Part shown: in pieces, positions 12,196 to 23,884 of the stretch | Position numbering within the stretch: the stretch's first letter is position 1 | How the letters are laid out: every line of letters starts with the position of its first letter | Made by a program: the position numbers and the translations under genes | Assembly: GCA_948099385.1 (NCBI GenBank) | Contig: CANUEZ040000180.1 | Span: forward strand, 1,004,501-1,068,500 | Length of the DNA stretch: 64,000 nt | Direction: 5' to 3' | Source of the DNA: Fasciola hepatica | Lineage: Eukaryota > Platyhelminthes > Trematoda > Plagiorchiida > Fasciolidae | Notes under the pieces: model-generated | Told to the model about the DNA's origin: nothing | The model's database searches: none | The model's input: only the letters and a program-made list of their open reading frames with translations

Positions 12196-12239
12196 CTTAA
12201 CTAGTGGCTCGCCGTCAATTGAGCCATAGTTCTATCCCA

Positions 12240-13180
12240 TCCTCTTCACTCTCACCGCTGCAGACAGCTACCAGGAGCTACTGCACGAGTTTCCTGGACT
12301 GTTCCAACCTGATGAAGTGCTACTACAGTGTCAACCGAATTACTACATCATATAACCACACTCGGTCCACTGGTCCATTGCTGCACCAGGCGCTTACCAT
12401 CCCACAGACTCAAGAAAGTCAAAGCCGCGTTTCAGTACATGTTGGATCTCGGTAACATTAGAACATGATGAAGTTCGCGGCACTTTCCATTACAAATGGT
12501 ATTTAAATGCTAGTCGACGACTGATGGCCTTGCAATGATTAACGGGTACCATATAATAGCAACAAGCCCGACCTCTATTAGATCAAGAATACAACTAACA
12601 CTGAGTTAATCCTAGTGACAACCCAAAGGCAGCCCTTATCACATCGCTCAGGCTACTTCCGTTTCTCCGCGTGCCATTTGGCGTCCTCCTGACACCAAAC
12701 ACACTCCAGCTTTTCATAGAATGAATCTTTCAAGGGGTGCACACCTCCTTAGACCATATCTTAGTTGCTAGCGCAGTCCCTGATGCCCATATTGTGCACA
12801 AACTAAAAATTTCTGAATATCTGTCTAACCCCGGGCCAGCTGTCAACTCTGTGAAATGCTCATTTGGTCAATAAAATATTACTTTCCTTGGTCACGCGAT
12901 ACCACCCACAGATATTACACCCAAGAAAGAAAAATGTGCATGCATTTCTCGTACATCCGGAACCTGCTTTCAAAATGCTCCAACGATCCGGTGGTTTAGT
13001 CAACTTTCATTGTCATTTTGTTTCTAAGCAATCCTAGCCAATGCTACCCCTCACAGATTGATTACGCAGTAAAACCAAAACTTTCAAATTCCTTGAGGTT
13101 GCCCGGTTCGCTTTCATCGAACTGGAACAAGCTATCTCGAACAAAGCCGCTGTGGCACGTCACTTACCAAGACACAACTG
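12240..13180 (+). pseudogene. Gypsy reverse transcriptase relic
   Basis: The linker before RT (FPGLFQPDE, about 12290) and the early fingers motif are readable. So are FRFLRVPFGVLLTPNT (about 12655) and SLDHILVAS at 12746-12772, which stands where the catalytic YxDD box should be; the second Asp reads His. A downstream VKCSFGQ then ITFLGHAI block (about 12850-12900) matches the thumb. A stretch of about 200 bp after 12440 is deleted or too diverged to read, including the first catalytic Asp. Confidence 0.75.
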
Positions 13181-13420
13181 GTACTATCAACCGATGCTTG
13201 AGACTTAACTGTTCCGCAGAAACAAGCGCAAGGCACCTGGAAACCGCCATCATTCTTCTCCAAACGTCTGAAGCCAACTGAATGCAAGTAAAGTATTTTC
13301 GGTGGGGAGCTTCTAGCAGTTCATCAAAACCATCCGTCATTTCTAGCAAGCACTGGAAGGCAGACAAATGACCAACTTCATGGACCACAATCCAGTAATC
13401 TTTGATGCACGGTTAACCAC
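13181..13420 (+). pseudogene. Gypsy RNase H relic
   Basis: LSTDACDLTVPQ (about 13183) corresponds to the first catalytic Asp strand of the element-encoded RNase H. It is followed by FFSKRLKPTECKYS and FGGELLAVH (13255-13325), the highly conserved block containing the catalytic Glu. The end of the domain is eroded. The enzyme would degrade the RNA strand during reverse transcription. Confidence 0.75.
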
Positions 13421-14790
13421 AGACCGATAGTCACGCAGGGAATTCAGTTATCTAGATTATATCACTCTGTTCACTGGGGATATCTGACACATCTCAGTAA
13501 AATTAGCGCTGTGCAGATGCACTTTATCACATCCATCTCATTACGCTAATCAGAGGCAAGTACCAGGCAGCCTTTGCTGCGGGACAGACAAGGCCCAGAA
13601 GTCGAGCAACTTTGTCACGGTAACAATTTTAAACTCGAGCCAAAGACACTCCAACTGAGGCAAAGTTGTCACAAAGTACTCCTCGTCCAGTGGCACCGTC
13701 TGCTTCTGTAGGGGAATTTTTAGGACTTTTGGGTGTTTTTTTTTACACATTGGCATACGAGTTTCAGTTAAACTCGTTACAGAAAGCATGGTACGGCCGA
13801 AAATAATTAAAGTTATTGGTGGACGGGCACGTAGTTTTTGGAATTGTCAGAAACTGATAAACCGACACTCAAAAAGTCTTTTCGGTACATTTTCTACATC
13901 ATATGCAAGTATCATGATGTACACATCGATCTAAGTGGTTCTCTATCTCCATCCAGGGAATTCACCTACCTGTTCTTTTGTATCGGCCGTTTTTGAGGTG
14001 GGATGAGGCGATAACTTATCCGAAACAATATGTTTCTCTAGAACGATCGGTAGCTCCGTTTGCTTGCCCGCTGTTGTGACCCGCCGTCGAGAAACTCAGT
14101 TTAAAGTTCATCTCCTTTCCCGATGAGAGCACTGGGAGGCAAAGAAACTAGAACCAAGGCATACCATCCAGCCATTGATGGTTTGGGTGAGCATTTTCAT
14201 GGGCAACTTATAGCAGCTTCAAGAGCTCTTGCAAACCGGAACGGCAAGATACTTGTTCTTTTGTCTTGTTAGGAATTCATGGTTAGGTGAAAGCTGCCGC
14301 AAATTCAACGCCGAACGAGCTATTATTTGGGTGTACTCTTCGTTTTCCGGAAGAAATAATTGCATCCCAACAGTCACAGCCTCTTGGCTATTCGGATTAG
14401 TTGCAACAATACCAGCACATGTGCGGCTTCACGCAACATTGACTAGTGCTGTCCACGTGCACATACATCTTCTTACGTGCATACAGGACACCGCATCCGA
14501 TTCAGGCCCGTGTCAATTTTTAGAACGCAAAAATGTGTTGTATCATAGATATTGAGGGTAAATGAGAAAGGGCTTCCACAGATCAGATAAAACCAGTTTT
14601 ACGGTCACAGAAACGCAATTTGATCCACCCCAACGGTGTCCAGCACTTACTGTCGTACCAGCACCTGGGTCTACTGCACCACCAGGCACGGTTTCAACAA
14701 ACTTTGAACCCCTGGTACAACGCGAGCAATGCAGTCGGGTCGTCCGAAAACCCGTAAGTTTTGTAGACCATTTCTTTTATACCTAACCGT
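13421..14790 (+). pseudogene. Gypsy integrase relic with C-terminal tail
   Basis: The most readable part is TKAYHPAIDGLGEHFHGQL (about 14155-14210), the integrase core strand holding the catalytic Glu position, here followed by His. The SH3-like C-terminal end is seen as FRTQKCVVS then a short spacer (about 14515-14560), and the very end (14700-14780) resembles the basic tail R-x-V-R-K-P-x-x-F-V. The HHCC zinc finger could not be read. Stops and shifts are frequent, so the gene is inactive. Confidence 0.7.
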
Positions 14791-16065
14791 GACTGAGATT
14801 TTCTTGGTTTCCCAAACGGAAAAACCTTTTCACAGTTTTTAGCAGTTTTTTGTGTGCATCTAACCCCTTAGGAGGATCGCTCATGCATTTGTTCTGGTTT
14901 CTCCTGTCTCTTGGGTTTTTTGCCTAGACACTACTAGATAGATACTACTAGACTTATCTCATCCTGAACAAATGTCTGTCGAAACTTTAAAGTGCCTTGT
15001 TTAGCACATTTTCTGGTTGACAAAATAAAAGTCACAGATGAACTTCGCACTAACCTCGGTGGCTGAACCAGTTTCATTTCTACAGTATTTATTTTTATGC
15101 GTATTTCAAAGTGTCAATGATCAGTTTTCCCCTCTATCTGGCTAAACTGTGAGTTTCTGTTAACTTGCTAGAGTCATCAATACAATATAATACAATTCTG
15201 TTGACAAGCCATCTGTTCGCGACTAAGAGACGACCTGTACTTCACAAAAGTGTATGAAAGCGGTCAATCCAATATCACTATCACTGTCACTAAGCACTGT
15301 GAAGATTTTTGCACGCCCAGTCTTGTTTCTGTTAACACTGTCGAGTATTTTTCATTTGGCGGCGAACCGATCCAACGGCCTTGCACATCCGGCTCAAGGC
15401 AGAATACAACTGTCCACAACAAAACCGGGTCAGTTATCAAGTCATGGAACAACCCTATGGACAATCACAAGTACCATTCCGAATTTTTTTCCTCTCTCCT
15501 CAACCCAGACGACGAACTAGTGATTGCCCACTTCGCTCTGTGGTCGCTGAAGTTTAGTTTTAATTTTTCTGTTGCTTGACGCTTTGTCCAGGAGCAACCT
15601 TTTTTGATACTCATATCCCTCCGTTCTCTAGGAGAGAAAGTTGTAGAGCCACAACACATCCATTTCTGGAAATCATCACCTCTATTGTCTATCCGTTTGT
15701 CGGCATCGCTTCATCACTCCAAGGCAAACAATCCTTGGTTTTGCCACCAATAAGATAAATGATCTTGTGGCCGTTTCTCTCTCCGTAGTATTTGCTCTGC
15801 AGGTTATCATAAAGTCTCCTCGCTTCGTGACTTTGGTCTTTTGACTACTAGCGAAGCATCATTGGATTCATGACTGTAGTTATTGTCCTTTTCCGTACGA
15901 CTTCCATCATTCTAGCTCGGCAAGCTAAAATCCATAGGGTAATCCTGCTGTATGCAGTCAAATTATGAGTTACTTCACTATGTCGGATTCCAAGTGCAAT
16001 TGTAATTTGGCCGGAGTGGAGATAAGATTTATGAATAATAAGTATAGCTTTTGAACTCCCTGGGC
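14791..16065. other. No gene recognised
   Basis: This may contain the lost 3' LTR of the Gypsy relic. A 109-codon frame at 15250-15579 (+) has no known motif. No TATA/poly(A) pair convincing enough for an LTR call was found. Confidence 0.35.
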
Positions 16066-16150
16066 GCTTTCCCGTAGCTGAGTTGGCAGAGCACCTATGG
16101 TATCAAAATGTGAGTGGCCATTATGAATAGGTTCGAATCCCGAAGGAATG
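16066..16150 (+). repeat. tRNA-like sequence (probable SINE head)
   Basis: An A box (TAGCTGAGTTGG, 16075-16086) and a B box (GGTTCGAATCC, 16130-16140) lie at the spacing of a Pol III internal promoter. The acceptor stem does not pair well and the anticodon arm is irregular, so it is not a functional tRNA. tRNA-derived SINEs begin with such a head. Confidence 0.6.
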
Positions 16151-18845
16151 GAGGACTTTTAAAGTTTGGATCATTTCAGCCATTGTCGAATCCTTCAAAC
16201 TCCGTTTTATTTAAACTTACCATGTTTCGAGAAACCTACCAACTTGAGTGACTTTCAGATTTATTTTGCTGCACTTCGCTTTTTTCTCATTTATTTATGA
16301 GTATTATTAGTTGTATTGAAACACGTTGCAATTATAATGGTGTACTGTACGATAAAAGTGATACGATTTTAGACAAAACCGAATCGGTTTCTTTTGAGCC
16401 ACCAATAGCGAGCACAGCAATCGTTTGTTCACGTTCCAAGTTACTTTGTGACCACTTTCGATCAAGGGGCGAGCGAGAACCAGGGTCGGTCTAACCCTTT
16501 GCTAATCACAGGCAGCCACATGAGCATACTCACAGATTCGAGTTCCATGGAACTGTTTGTATTTTTTTTGTATTAGGAACATCCGTAAGCCTACAGACAC
16601 CTTCCGCCCAAAAGGGAGGGAAACCGCTAGCTGTCACTTTTGAAATGAGGAAGAAAGTACAGTACAGAATAAGACCAGGATAATCCAGCGAGGTACATGC
16701 GAAGTTCCTCGATGACTTTCACATCGTCGACCCGAACACGTGTTCAGTTAGAGACTTTATATTTGCGATAGTGATTTTGTACGGAATGGGGTAAGTCTAA
16801 AAGCGGAACGTGTAAAGGGATGTGAACGGCATGCAGATAAGTCGTTTTTACACGGGATAGTTGGGGTCCACAAGAATAAAAGTGGAAAACGTTTTCACTG
16901 ACTAAACTGCGTAAATTGCACACTTTGGCGATAACCAGAACCTATGTGAACAAAAGAAACACGAGTGAAAATAGCCAGGCCGCGGTAAAGAATGACAGCC
17001 AGTGATAAGTCATGGTTAGTAGGCCCTGGATTAACTTGGAATTACAAACTGACCGGGTATCGTGAGGACGGTGAAGCAATGCATGCATTCTAATTCCCAG
17101 CATATATTCCCTCTCAAATAACCTCGGATTCCAACATGTTCCATTGCATACTGGAACTATGTAATGTGTACATCTGAGAGTTTAAAAAGACTACAACCGA
17201 CGATGGTAGTATTGACCCGAAGTGGTTCCGACTTCAAATTAAGCTTAGCTAATCTCGGAACGAGTTAAGTGTGGGCCGTGCAAAACTAATTCCACACTTG
17301 GCGTCACCGTAGGGAACTGTCTGTTATCCAGTCGATAGATCTACATGATAGGTCAAGTGAAATTCAAGAATGGATGGGAAGTTCTTAGTCGTGGTGCCCA
17401 ATAGAGTGATTTTCTGATGAGTGTTTAGTGAAACCTCTCAAATTAGAACACCCTCCTGTCTGGCTCGTGTTCAAACAAAATTGCTACAAACTATCTGTCT
17501 ATTCTAGCACTATCCACACAATCCCCAAAATATTGCTGACTCACTTCTAATGAACAATTCTCCGTTCCTCCATGTACTGTATTGTAAATAAAAATGTATG
17601 TTTTACTTTCTCGTTCAACTAGAATAAACGAAATGCTTACTTCTCGCAACATAGGTTTACTTTCAGTACTTATTAACAAATTGACTTTCTCACACCACTC
17701 ATTCACTCTGAGCGGACTCTGTTATTCCATGAAAGATCAATGAGACTAAATTTAGTAAACAAAAGGCAATACGCATGCCCACTACCCTTACGTATTCGGA
17801 AGTCAAGCATCCAATTTTCTGCTGAGGATTCTATTATACGAAAACAGTTATGGAATTCCCATTCAGGACTCTGGTTCAAGAGACCATATTTCTGTTAGCT
17901 ATTGAAAATTACAGCCAGAATCCGCATTTCGTGTGAAAACTCTTCATCGTACACTCAAATGTCATGAATTCCGAAAGAACGCTTGAAGACTCCTGGAAAA
18001 TAAAGAGAATGTTATATGGTTTCGGAAAATGTTCACCTACAAAAGAAACTATGTTCAAAAGATGATTCAAAGTGTTCTCCCATGTTTATAAATGTCTGAA
18101 TAATCTGCCTTTAGTCTGGTTTACTTCATCAGAATAACATTTCTCGGGTTTCGACGGCTGTGCACTATGATAAAACTGTTGAACGGTGTTTTACTGATAT
18201 TCATTGGTGAACTGACCGTTGACGCTGTATGATGGGGCACCAAAAATGACTTTGAATGAATCCAAATGTTAGCATTCATTGACCGTGGCGGAATTTCAAC
18301 ATACGCATGGATGCCACCATGACCTTAGCACAGCGTGTGCTCTGCCAACAGAGCTATGGTGTCCTAGAGAAAGGCTCCGGGCATTACAAAAATGATTCGT
18401 ACTCTTTAGCAGCCGTGTCTTTATCTGTGTTTTGCCCATGAACGGACTGATCTAGAAATGTATCTTGTCAATGAAAACGATTTAACACTAATTACTGCTC
18501 ACATTTGAAAAAGCTAGTATGTGTGTGTTTAGAATAATCAGAAGACAGGTTGGATAATTTGAAACACGCGACAAACGTTACCGGACACGCCACTCATCCT
18601 CACTCACCCACACTCACACGATTTTTGAATATTTCGATAGTGAATCATTTATCACTGCTTTTTTGACTGAAGAGTTTTTGAGAAAATAGCAGTGCACTGT
18701 ATCACAGCCAAGTCAAGTCAAGTCAAGTATACGCTTTATACACCAGAAAGTGGATATTCAGCTGCTATATAGTCAATTTCAATTACAAAATTATACGAAA
18801 ATTGGGATATCAACTCAGCACTGAGTATAGTTTTGCAGTGATAAT
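16151..18845. other. Mostly featureless
   Basis: I found no coding region. A short tandem run of AAGTC units sits at 18713-18728, and at 18310-18375 (minus strand) there is an A-box-like TAGCTCTGTTGGC with no matching B box, so perhaps a tRNA-like relic. An open stretch ending in a GTAAGT donor at about 16791 is treated under findings. Confidence 0.4.
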
Positions 18846-18958
18846 GCGACATTCAAGATTAAATCTCTATTTGGCGGTACTGTATTCTTTCTCTTATGCT
18901 ACTCATTTGTGCGAAACGTGAATGCGCGCATACGAAACATTACGCTACTTTCTGTGCG
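18846..18958 (+). repeat. 5' LTR (part)
   Basis: Shared blocks with the 3' copy include TACTGTATTCT, CTGTGCGAAA-type sequence (here TTTGTGCGAAA) and GCGCATAC. The true LTR start is probably further left but cannot be fixed by eye. Mismatches against the 3' copy are numerous, so the insertion is old. Confidence 0.7.
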
Positions 18959-19017
18959 GGGTTCAGCCCATTCGGTCTATCAAATGTTACATTTTCCCTT
19001 GCACAGAGGAATTAAAT

Positions 19018-19255
19018 CATGAATGCTTCTGAAATGGAACCTCTTGATGTAACTTCTACATCCCGACAGATTGAGTACTACATGGAACGTTTCGACTTTT
19101 GTCCTTTGACCCGAAGCCATTTAAAGATGCGAGGAAAACGGCTTATTTTCTTCCTTACATTGTAAAGGATACGTACAGTCTCTTGAAAAATTTGGGGAGC
19201 TTTGGCAGTTTACTGGGCCGTAAAGCGTTTAAGTAAACATTTATTGGTCAAGGAT
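19018..19255 (+). pseudogene. Gypsy gag N-terminus relic
   Basis: A start codon at 19019 opens a frame reading MNASEMEPLDVTSTSRQIEY and then MERFDF, the typical opening of Ty3/Gypsy gag (a short acidic leader, then a W/Y-containing YxERF motif). A shifted frame continues with AYFLPYIVKDTYSLLKN (about 19138-19190), matching the KxAYFLxxIGxxTYxLLK block. The rest is lost. Confidence 0.7.
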
Positions 19256-19609
19256 TCACCATGTTAAGTAACCCTGAGGCTTTGCAGTTCATCTATCATT
19301 CGTATCATTCATTGTCCTTATTGTCAACGTCGATAGTTCAGCAACAGAGTATTGCACTCAGCTTATTTACTTACCATATCGTGCCTGGGAGTGCTAAATA
19401 CCTAATGCACGCTGATCTATCTAGAATGCAATATTCACCTCAACCAACTGTCACTCATGATTGTCTGATGATACATCCACTACCAGCGCAACGTGATGAT
19501 CTCATATAGGATTAAAAGAAACGCATTTTACTCCAAAAAATTCAGCTCTACGTCGTGGTTGGGAGTCGTATGAAAAGCGATGATTCTCTGACTTCTACTC
19601 TCTTCGTGA

Positions 19610-20560
19610 CGAACTTTCGATCACTCTGGATGGATTACTGTGTCTCAACAACCGTGTGGTGATTCTTCCAAAGTTTCAGTCTGTTATACTGGTTGATCTC
19701 CATTCGGGACATTCGGGTGTGGACAAAATGAAATCAGTGGCACGACTTATTTGCAGGTGGTCAGAATCGGATCTCGACATCTTACGTACAGCCAAAAATG
19801 CAGTCGGTGTTTACGTAAGATACATTCAAAACCCTCAAAGCGCTTTCTTTGACCTGTGCCCCACGGGGCCTTGCAGCTGGCACATTGAGACTATTGTGGA
19901 CCGTTCTCGGGTAAATACTAAGCTCTTGTGGTCGTTGATGCTTTTTCTCACTGGACAGCGATGTACCTAACAACTTCACCTAAGTCTGATTTCATATAGA
20001 CTTCAATCAGGAAACCATTCAGAAGAGAAGGAGTTCTTTTTGTGCCAGTTACTTGCAAGGGCACACATTTCACTGCTAAACTCTTGGATGAGTGATTGAA
20101 AGATCTTGGTTGCACTCACGCATAAGCTGCTCCTCGTCACCCACACCTTGCTGGTCCGACAGAGAATTTTGCACGAACGAGTATGAATGCGATTCATTCT
20201 GTGGATCCCCATACATTTTTTGAACATAATAGCGTCATTGACAACTTTCTGTCGCTATATCGGATCTCTCCACATATTGTTACTGGTGAAAGTCATTCTC
20301 AGTTATTTGAATCAATTTTGAGTGTACTTTGAAAGATAATGCAAGGCATTTCAGGGTGAATGATTTACGCCCAGTGAACGGGATTGTCATTTCACGCTAC
20401 GGGAACCGAAAGGTCAACATTCTGGATCTAGATGATTTATCTAGTCATAGAAGTCATGTTGACCAGGTACAGTTCAATGGGGAAGGTTAGTGTGATGTCC
20501 TTTCACGTGTTGTTGCATCGTATGATAAATCTGATCTAGATACATTTGAATACGAGAATC
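19610..20560 (+). pseudogene. Gypsy integrase relic
   Basis: The start reads NRVVIPPKFQ-like sequence (about 19640-19670), then VDLHSGHSGVDKMKSVARL (19690-19750). This is the H-H part of the HHCC zinc finger, and the C-C part follows eroded. The catalytic core is readable as VVDAFSHWTAMYLTTS-like (about 19930), GVLFVPVTCKGTHFTA-like (about 20030) and PPRHPHLAGPTENF-like (about 20130) in shifting frames. The C-terminal end has NRKVNILDLDD then SHRSHVDQVQF (about 20407-20475). Several stops are present. Confidence 0.75.
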
Positions 20561-20656
20561 CCATGGAACAATCAAATACCCAAAAATCCGGAAGAATTCG
20601 TTTATTATCACATAAAGATTACAAAGACTCCAACTTAAATTCAGTGTGCCATGGAT

Positions 20657-20769
20657 GTGATATTCAAAACTGACTTTATATTTTGCACTACTGTATTCTC
20701 TCTAATATACTAAATACCTGTGCGAAAAGTGATTCCGCGCATACAAAATATTACGGTACGTTCTATGCG
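20657..20769 (+). repeat. 3' LTR (part)
   Basis: This is the gap-free partner of 18846-18958. It contains CACTACTGTATTCTC, ACCTGTGCGAAAAGTG and CGCGCATACAAAATATTACG. Sequence after 20769 may still belong to the LTR, but the pairing is lost. Confidence 0.7.
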
Positions 20770-20879
20770 TTTGTGAATTTCCCAATTCTCAGTAGTTCTC
20801 TGCGGCGTCCAGTCTATTCAAATCATTCGATATTGCGAATAACATCAGGATTAGAAACAGAACGGGCACATTATGGTAC

Positions 20880-23290
20880 TGTGGAGAACATGTTGATCTT
20901 GGTATGAGATTGTCGGTGTTTACGGAGGAATCGCCTAAATGATGTACAAACACATTTACTGCGATCGAGATAAACGGGGTGCGATTCGTTAGCCCATATC
21001 CTACGGGAGAACTTTGTACACGAAATGATGCGCTGGCACATTATAGAATAGGTTAGTTGATTTTGAGATATACCAGTCCCTCCAGATAATTGCTTCAGGG
21101 AAAGGACAAAAGGCTGAAATTCTTTTAAATGGAAGTAGGGAACATTATGGGAGAAACATAGAGCTGGTGGGGTAGAATTCATGAATAAACAAAAATTTTC
21201 GGAATTGGAATATGGAAAGATGAACTGCTCCCGATGCACTCACCCTTGATGAACAAGGAGGGAGTGGATTCCAAAAGAGTAGAATATCTTGTCCCTTTGT
21301 GAAGACGAAACAGTAAATCGGAATACTTAGATGGGTGCTTTCCTACGTTGTGTATGAAGGACCAAGTAACAAGGTCAGGTTGTGTAGACTGATTGCGGTA
21401 AATCACACCAAAAATCCCATCACTGGCAATTTTATAAGAGACAGTCGTCCTGGACAGGGATAGAGGACATAAAAGTGGAGAAGAAAAACGGAGATGGGAT
21501 TGCTCCTTGCAAGATACCTTGCATGGATGGAAGAATGCAAGGGGTTTTACCACGAAATCATGTAAACTGTTTTCGACCAGAAAAGTAACTGGACAGCAAG
21601 TGTACATCATTGGGCTGAATTCGGCCATCTATCAGGATCTGTAATAGTTTGGATCTGTCCACGTAGTCGAATGCATCCCTGTAAGTGAGGAGACAGACCC
21701 TAATCTCCACACATTTCTGATCGAACTATAACACGAGAGAATGTGTGAGTAAAGCGACGGTGTCGAGGTATGAAAGTGAACGATTTTAGGTAAATTGTTT
21801 CGGGTCAGACGTCTTAGGTTTAGGAAATTTTCTGTGTAGCAGTAATCGTTCAGACACCTTGAGAGTACCCGAAGTGCATGCTACTGAACGAAACATGTTA
21901 GTTCCATTCTTGTGTACGGGTGAAATGGAGGCTACTTTTCATCCGCCAGGGAATTTTGTGTTGGTTACGAAGTGGCTTAGATGGTCGGATGTGATAAGGA
22001 ATATTACGACCGCACATTCCTTTAGCACCATTGGTGATAGTCCATCACAGTCACATGCTTTATCAGGTTGAAGTTGGGACAGTTCTTTCTATAAGTTAGG
22101 GGGATTGAAGAAATGACTGATGGGCAGAAACTGACTGTTGGTATCGAAAATCGAGGCTGATGCTGTGTCCCTGCCACCGATAAAGTTCCGATTTAGTTCT
22201 TCAACATTCTCCGCTAGTGGGAGTTCCCTCGACGTTTTACCACTCAACCGTGTGAGAACTTTCCAAGTACTGCTGCTACTCTCATTTGTCGTTAGTGTCC
22301 GAACATACACTCAGTTTGTGTAGCGGGACTTTGATTGACTCCGATAGAATTTCGACCAGGGGACAATTTTTAGTTGCCTATGCAAGTTCCTTTTACGACG
22401 CAGTTATTTTGGGTGAAGGAATGAAAATCTGTCTGCACAAATGTACACAGTTTCAACTGGGCAACATATATGGAAGCAAAATATCAGGTAGTTTATCAGG
22501 TGATCGCAGAACAAAGATAAATCTGAGTGAGCAAATATATTAAGATCAGTCGCTGCAATCATATCTTCAAGTTTAGCAGGGTTAGTCGGGATTCATTGAC
22601 ATTTACGGCTCTTTCGGATCATATTCCGTAAACGGCCGGTGGTTATTCTCTCCACAAATAGTGAGCGAAAATTTGATGACCCTGCGATCCGTAATTCCCA
22701 TCAGTGAACGATAATCAGTACGGAAAGTTTGGAATTTTTCACGAAACAGAAACCTATAGGAACTACTTGTCTGATTAGGGAGACAAAGATGTTTGACAGC
22801 GCAAGTGTTTAAAGGAAGCCAACATCCAAGTTCTTGAAGTCATCACAGATTTTACAAAAGAATGAATTGAGGTGACTAGGAATGAAGGTGGAAAAAGTAT
22901 CGGAGAGCTCATCAGGTTCATTGGTGGAACGCGTAGAGGATATAAATATGTACATTGGGGATAAAGAGGGAGGTGTACCGACCAAATGTTTAGATTTATA
23001 TTGGAGTATACAGAAACTGATATGTGCTGTGGAATGAGAAAACAAATTTCCGGATAGTTTACGCGACCAATCATTGACATGGGTGAAGACTTCGCCAAGA
23101 CGGTTTTTGTAGGGAACTGGGTGATCTATGCGAAAAGGTATGAAATCATCAATTTTCGCAACATCATCCTCAGTATAGTTATAGAGCCAACTTTCTTATA
23201 TCAAAAGTAGACCCACCTCTTTGTATCTTCGGCTACAACCGTGTACAATGAATTGAACGAATTTCCCAGCAGCGGGTGTGGAAACTGAAA
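20880..23290 (-). pseudogene. LINE endonuclease-RT linker and reverse transcriptase relic (copy C)
   Basis: Read on the minus strand from 23290 down, a linker region with DLSLFCDHLINYL (about 22510) precedes STWKVLTRLSGKTS (about 22270) and NVEELNRNF, the usual lead into LINE RT. RT motifs follow: LQPDKACDCDGLSPMVLK (about 22070-22010), FPGGWKVASISPVH (about 21945-21900), a KVSERLL-like box, and ILQGAISPFLFFSTFMSSIP (about 21510-21450), the PQGSxLSPLLF block. The catalytic YADD box is not readable. The frame is broken in at least six places. The 149-codon minus frame at 21179-21628 is a wrong-frame shadow of this RT. Confidence 0.8.
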
Positions 23291-23399
23291 TACTGCCGAG
23301 AGAGAAAGAAAAACGTTCGTCGACATTTTCCGTAGTCAGTGGAGTCTCTTGTCACTCATATTCGTTCTGAATGCTGGATAATAATAATTGAGGCTTTTC

Positions 23400-23790
23400 T
23401 TTGCTCCTGAAATGCAACTGTTTCCTAGTGTCCGTCGTGAAATATAAAAAAGTCTGTTTTGCAGGGTTCATTCTGAAGAATGAACGCAGGACGATACACG
23501 TTCAGTTGACTGAATCGCTATTTCACAATTTACTTTCCTCTCACGAAGGCGAATTAATAACCTCAAGTCTGACTCGTATTTCGCCCCTTTGCCCCTCTTT
23601 CGTCACGTCTACTTCTGCCCGTACAATTGTTCCAGTTCGATTCAGCCCGTCTACGGTCACATTGCACTCTTCGATTTTGTTAAAATGTCCCATATGGCCA
23701 ATAATGTAATGAACCGGAAAATAAGGATCGATCACCTTGAGGCGTTGTAAAAAGCAATTCAACTATCGACTCTAATGGATATTTTAAACG
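23400..23790. repeat. Dispersed repeat R23 (copy 1)
   Basis: The segment has a relative at about 29455-29715 in the same orientation. Shared blocks are GACGAGTTG-type sequence near the start, TTCGATTTTGTTAA-like, GAACCGGAAAATAAGGATCGATCACCTTGA-like and TCTAATGGA at the end. On the minus strand it holds an open frame of 73 codons (23541-23762), and a conserved acidic/basic pattern remains in the other copy. It looks like a piece of a retroelement protein, possibly a gag or ORF1, but I do not recognise it. Confidence 0.55.
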
Positions 23791-23884
23791 TCGTGAGTGT
23801 AAGGAAGGCTGTTTGGTTGATGAAATATGAGGTTTGTTTTTTCGATTCCACTTGATCAAACTTTTGCATGGATATATGTCCTCA

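Larger units (their letters stand above)
11200..14790 (+). mobile_element. Ty3/Gypsy LTR retrotransposon, degenerate but nearly complete gag-pol
   Basis: In the canonical Ty3/Gypsy order, the segment encodes gag, an aspartic protease, RT, RNase H and integrase on the plus strand, all broken by stops and frame changes. The order PR-RT-RH-INT separates it from Ty1/Copia. I found no convincing long terminal repeats next to it; they were probably lost or are too diverged to see by eye. High sequence decay indicates an old insertion. Confidence 0.85.
18846..20769 (+). mobile_element. LTR retrotransposon, internally deleted (Gypsy-type)
   Basis: Two direct repeats of 113 bp (18846-18958 and 20657-20769) align at one constant offset of 1811 bp without gaps, and flank gag and integrase remnants in the right order and on the same strand. 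They are interpreted as the recognisable parts of the two LTRs. Protease, RT and RNase H are missing, so a large internal deletion removed the middle of pol. The integrase type (with an H2C2-like linker and a D-Y-G-like core) differs from the element at 11-15 kb, so this is another Gypsy family. Confidence 0.75.

Noticed and set aside
15250..15579. 109-codon plus-strand frame with possible glycosylation sites, as a secreted protein
   Set aside because: No signal peptide or domain, and two other frames are open over the same stretch.
21179..21628. 149-codon minus-strand frame, one of the longest non-repeat frames
   Set aside because: It overlaps a LINE RT on the same strand whose motifs are read in the neighbouring frames, so most of this frame is a shifted shadow.
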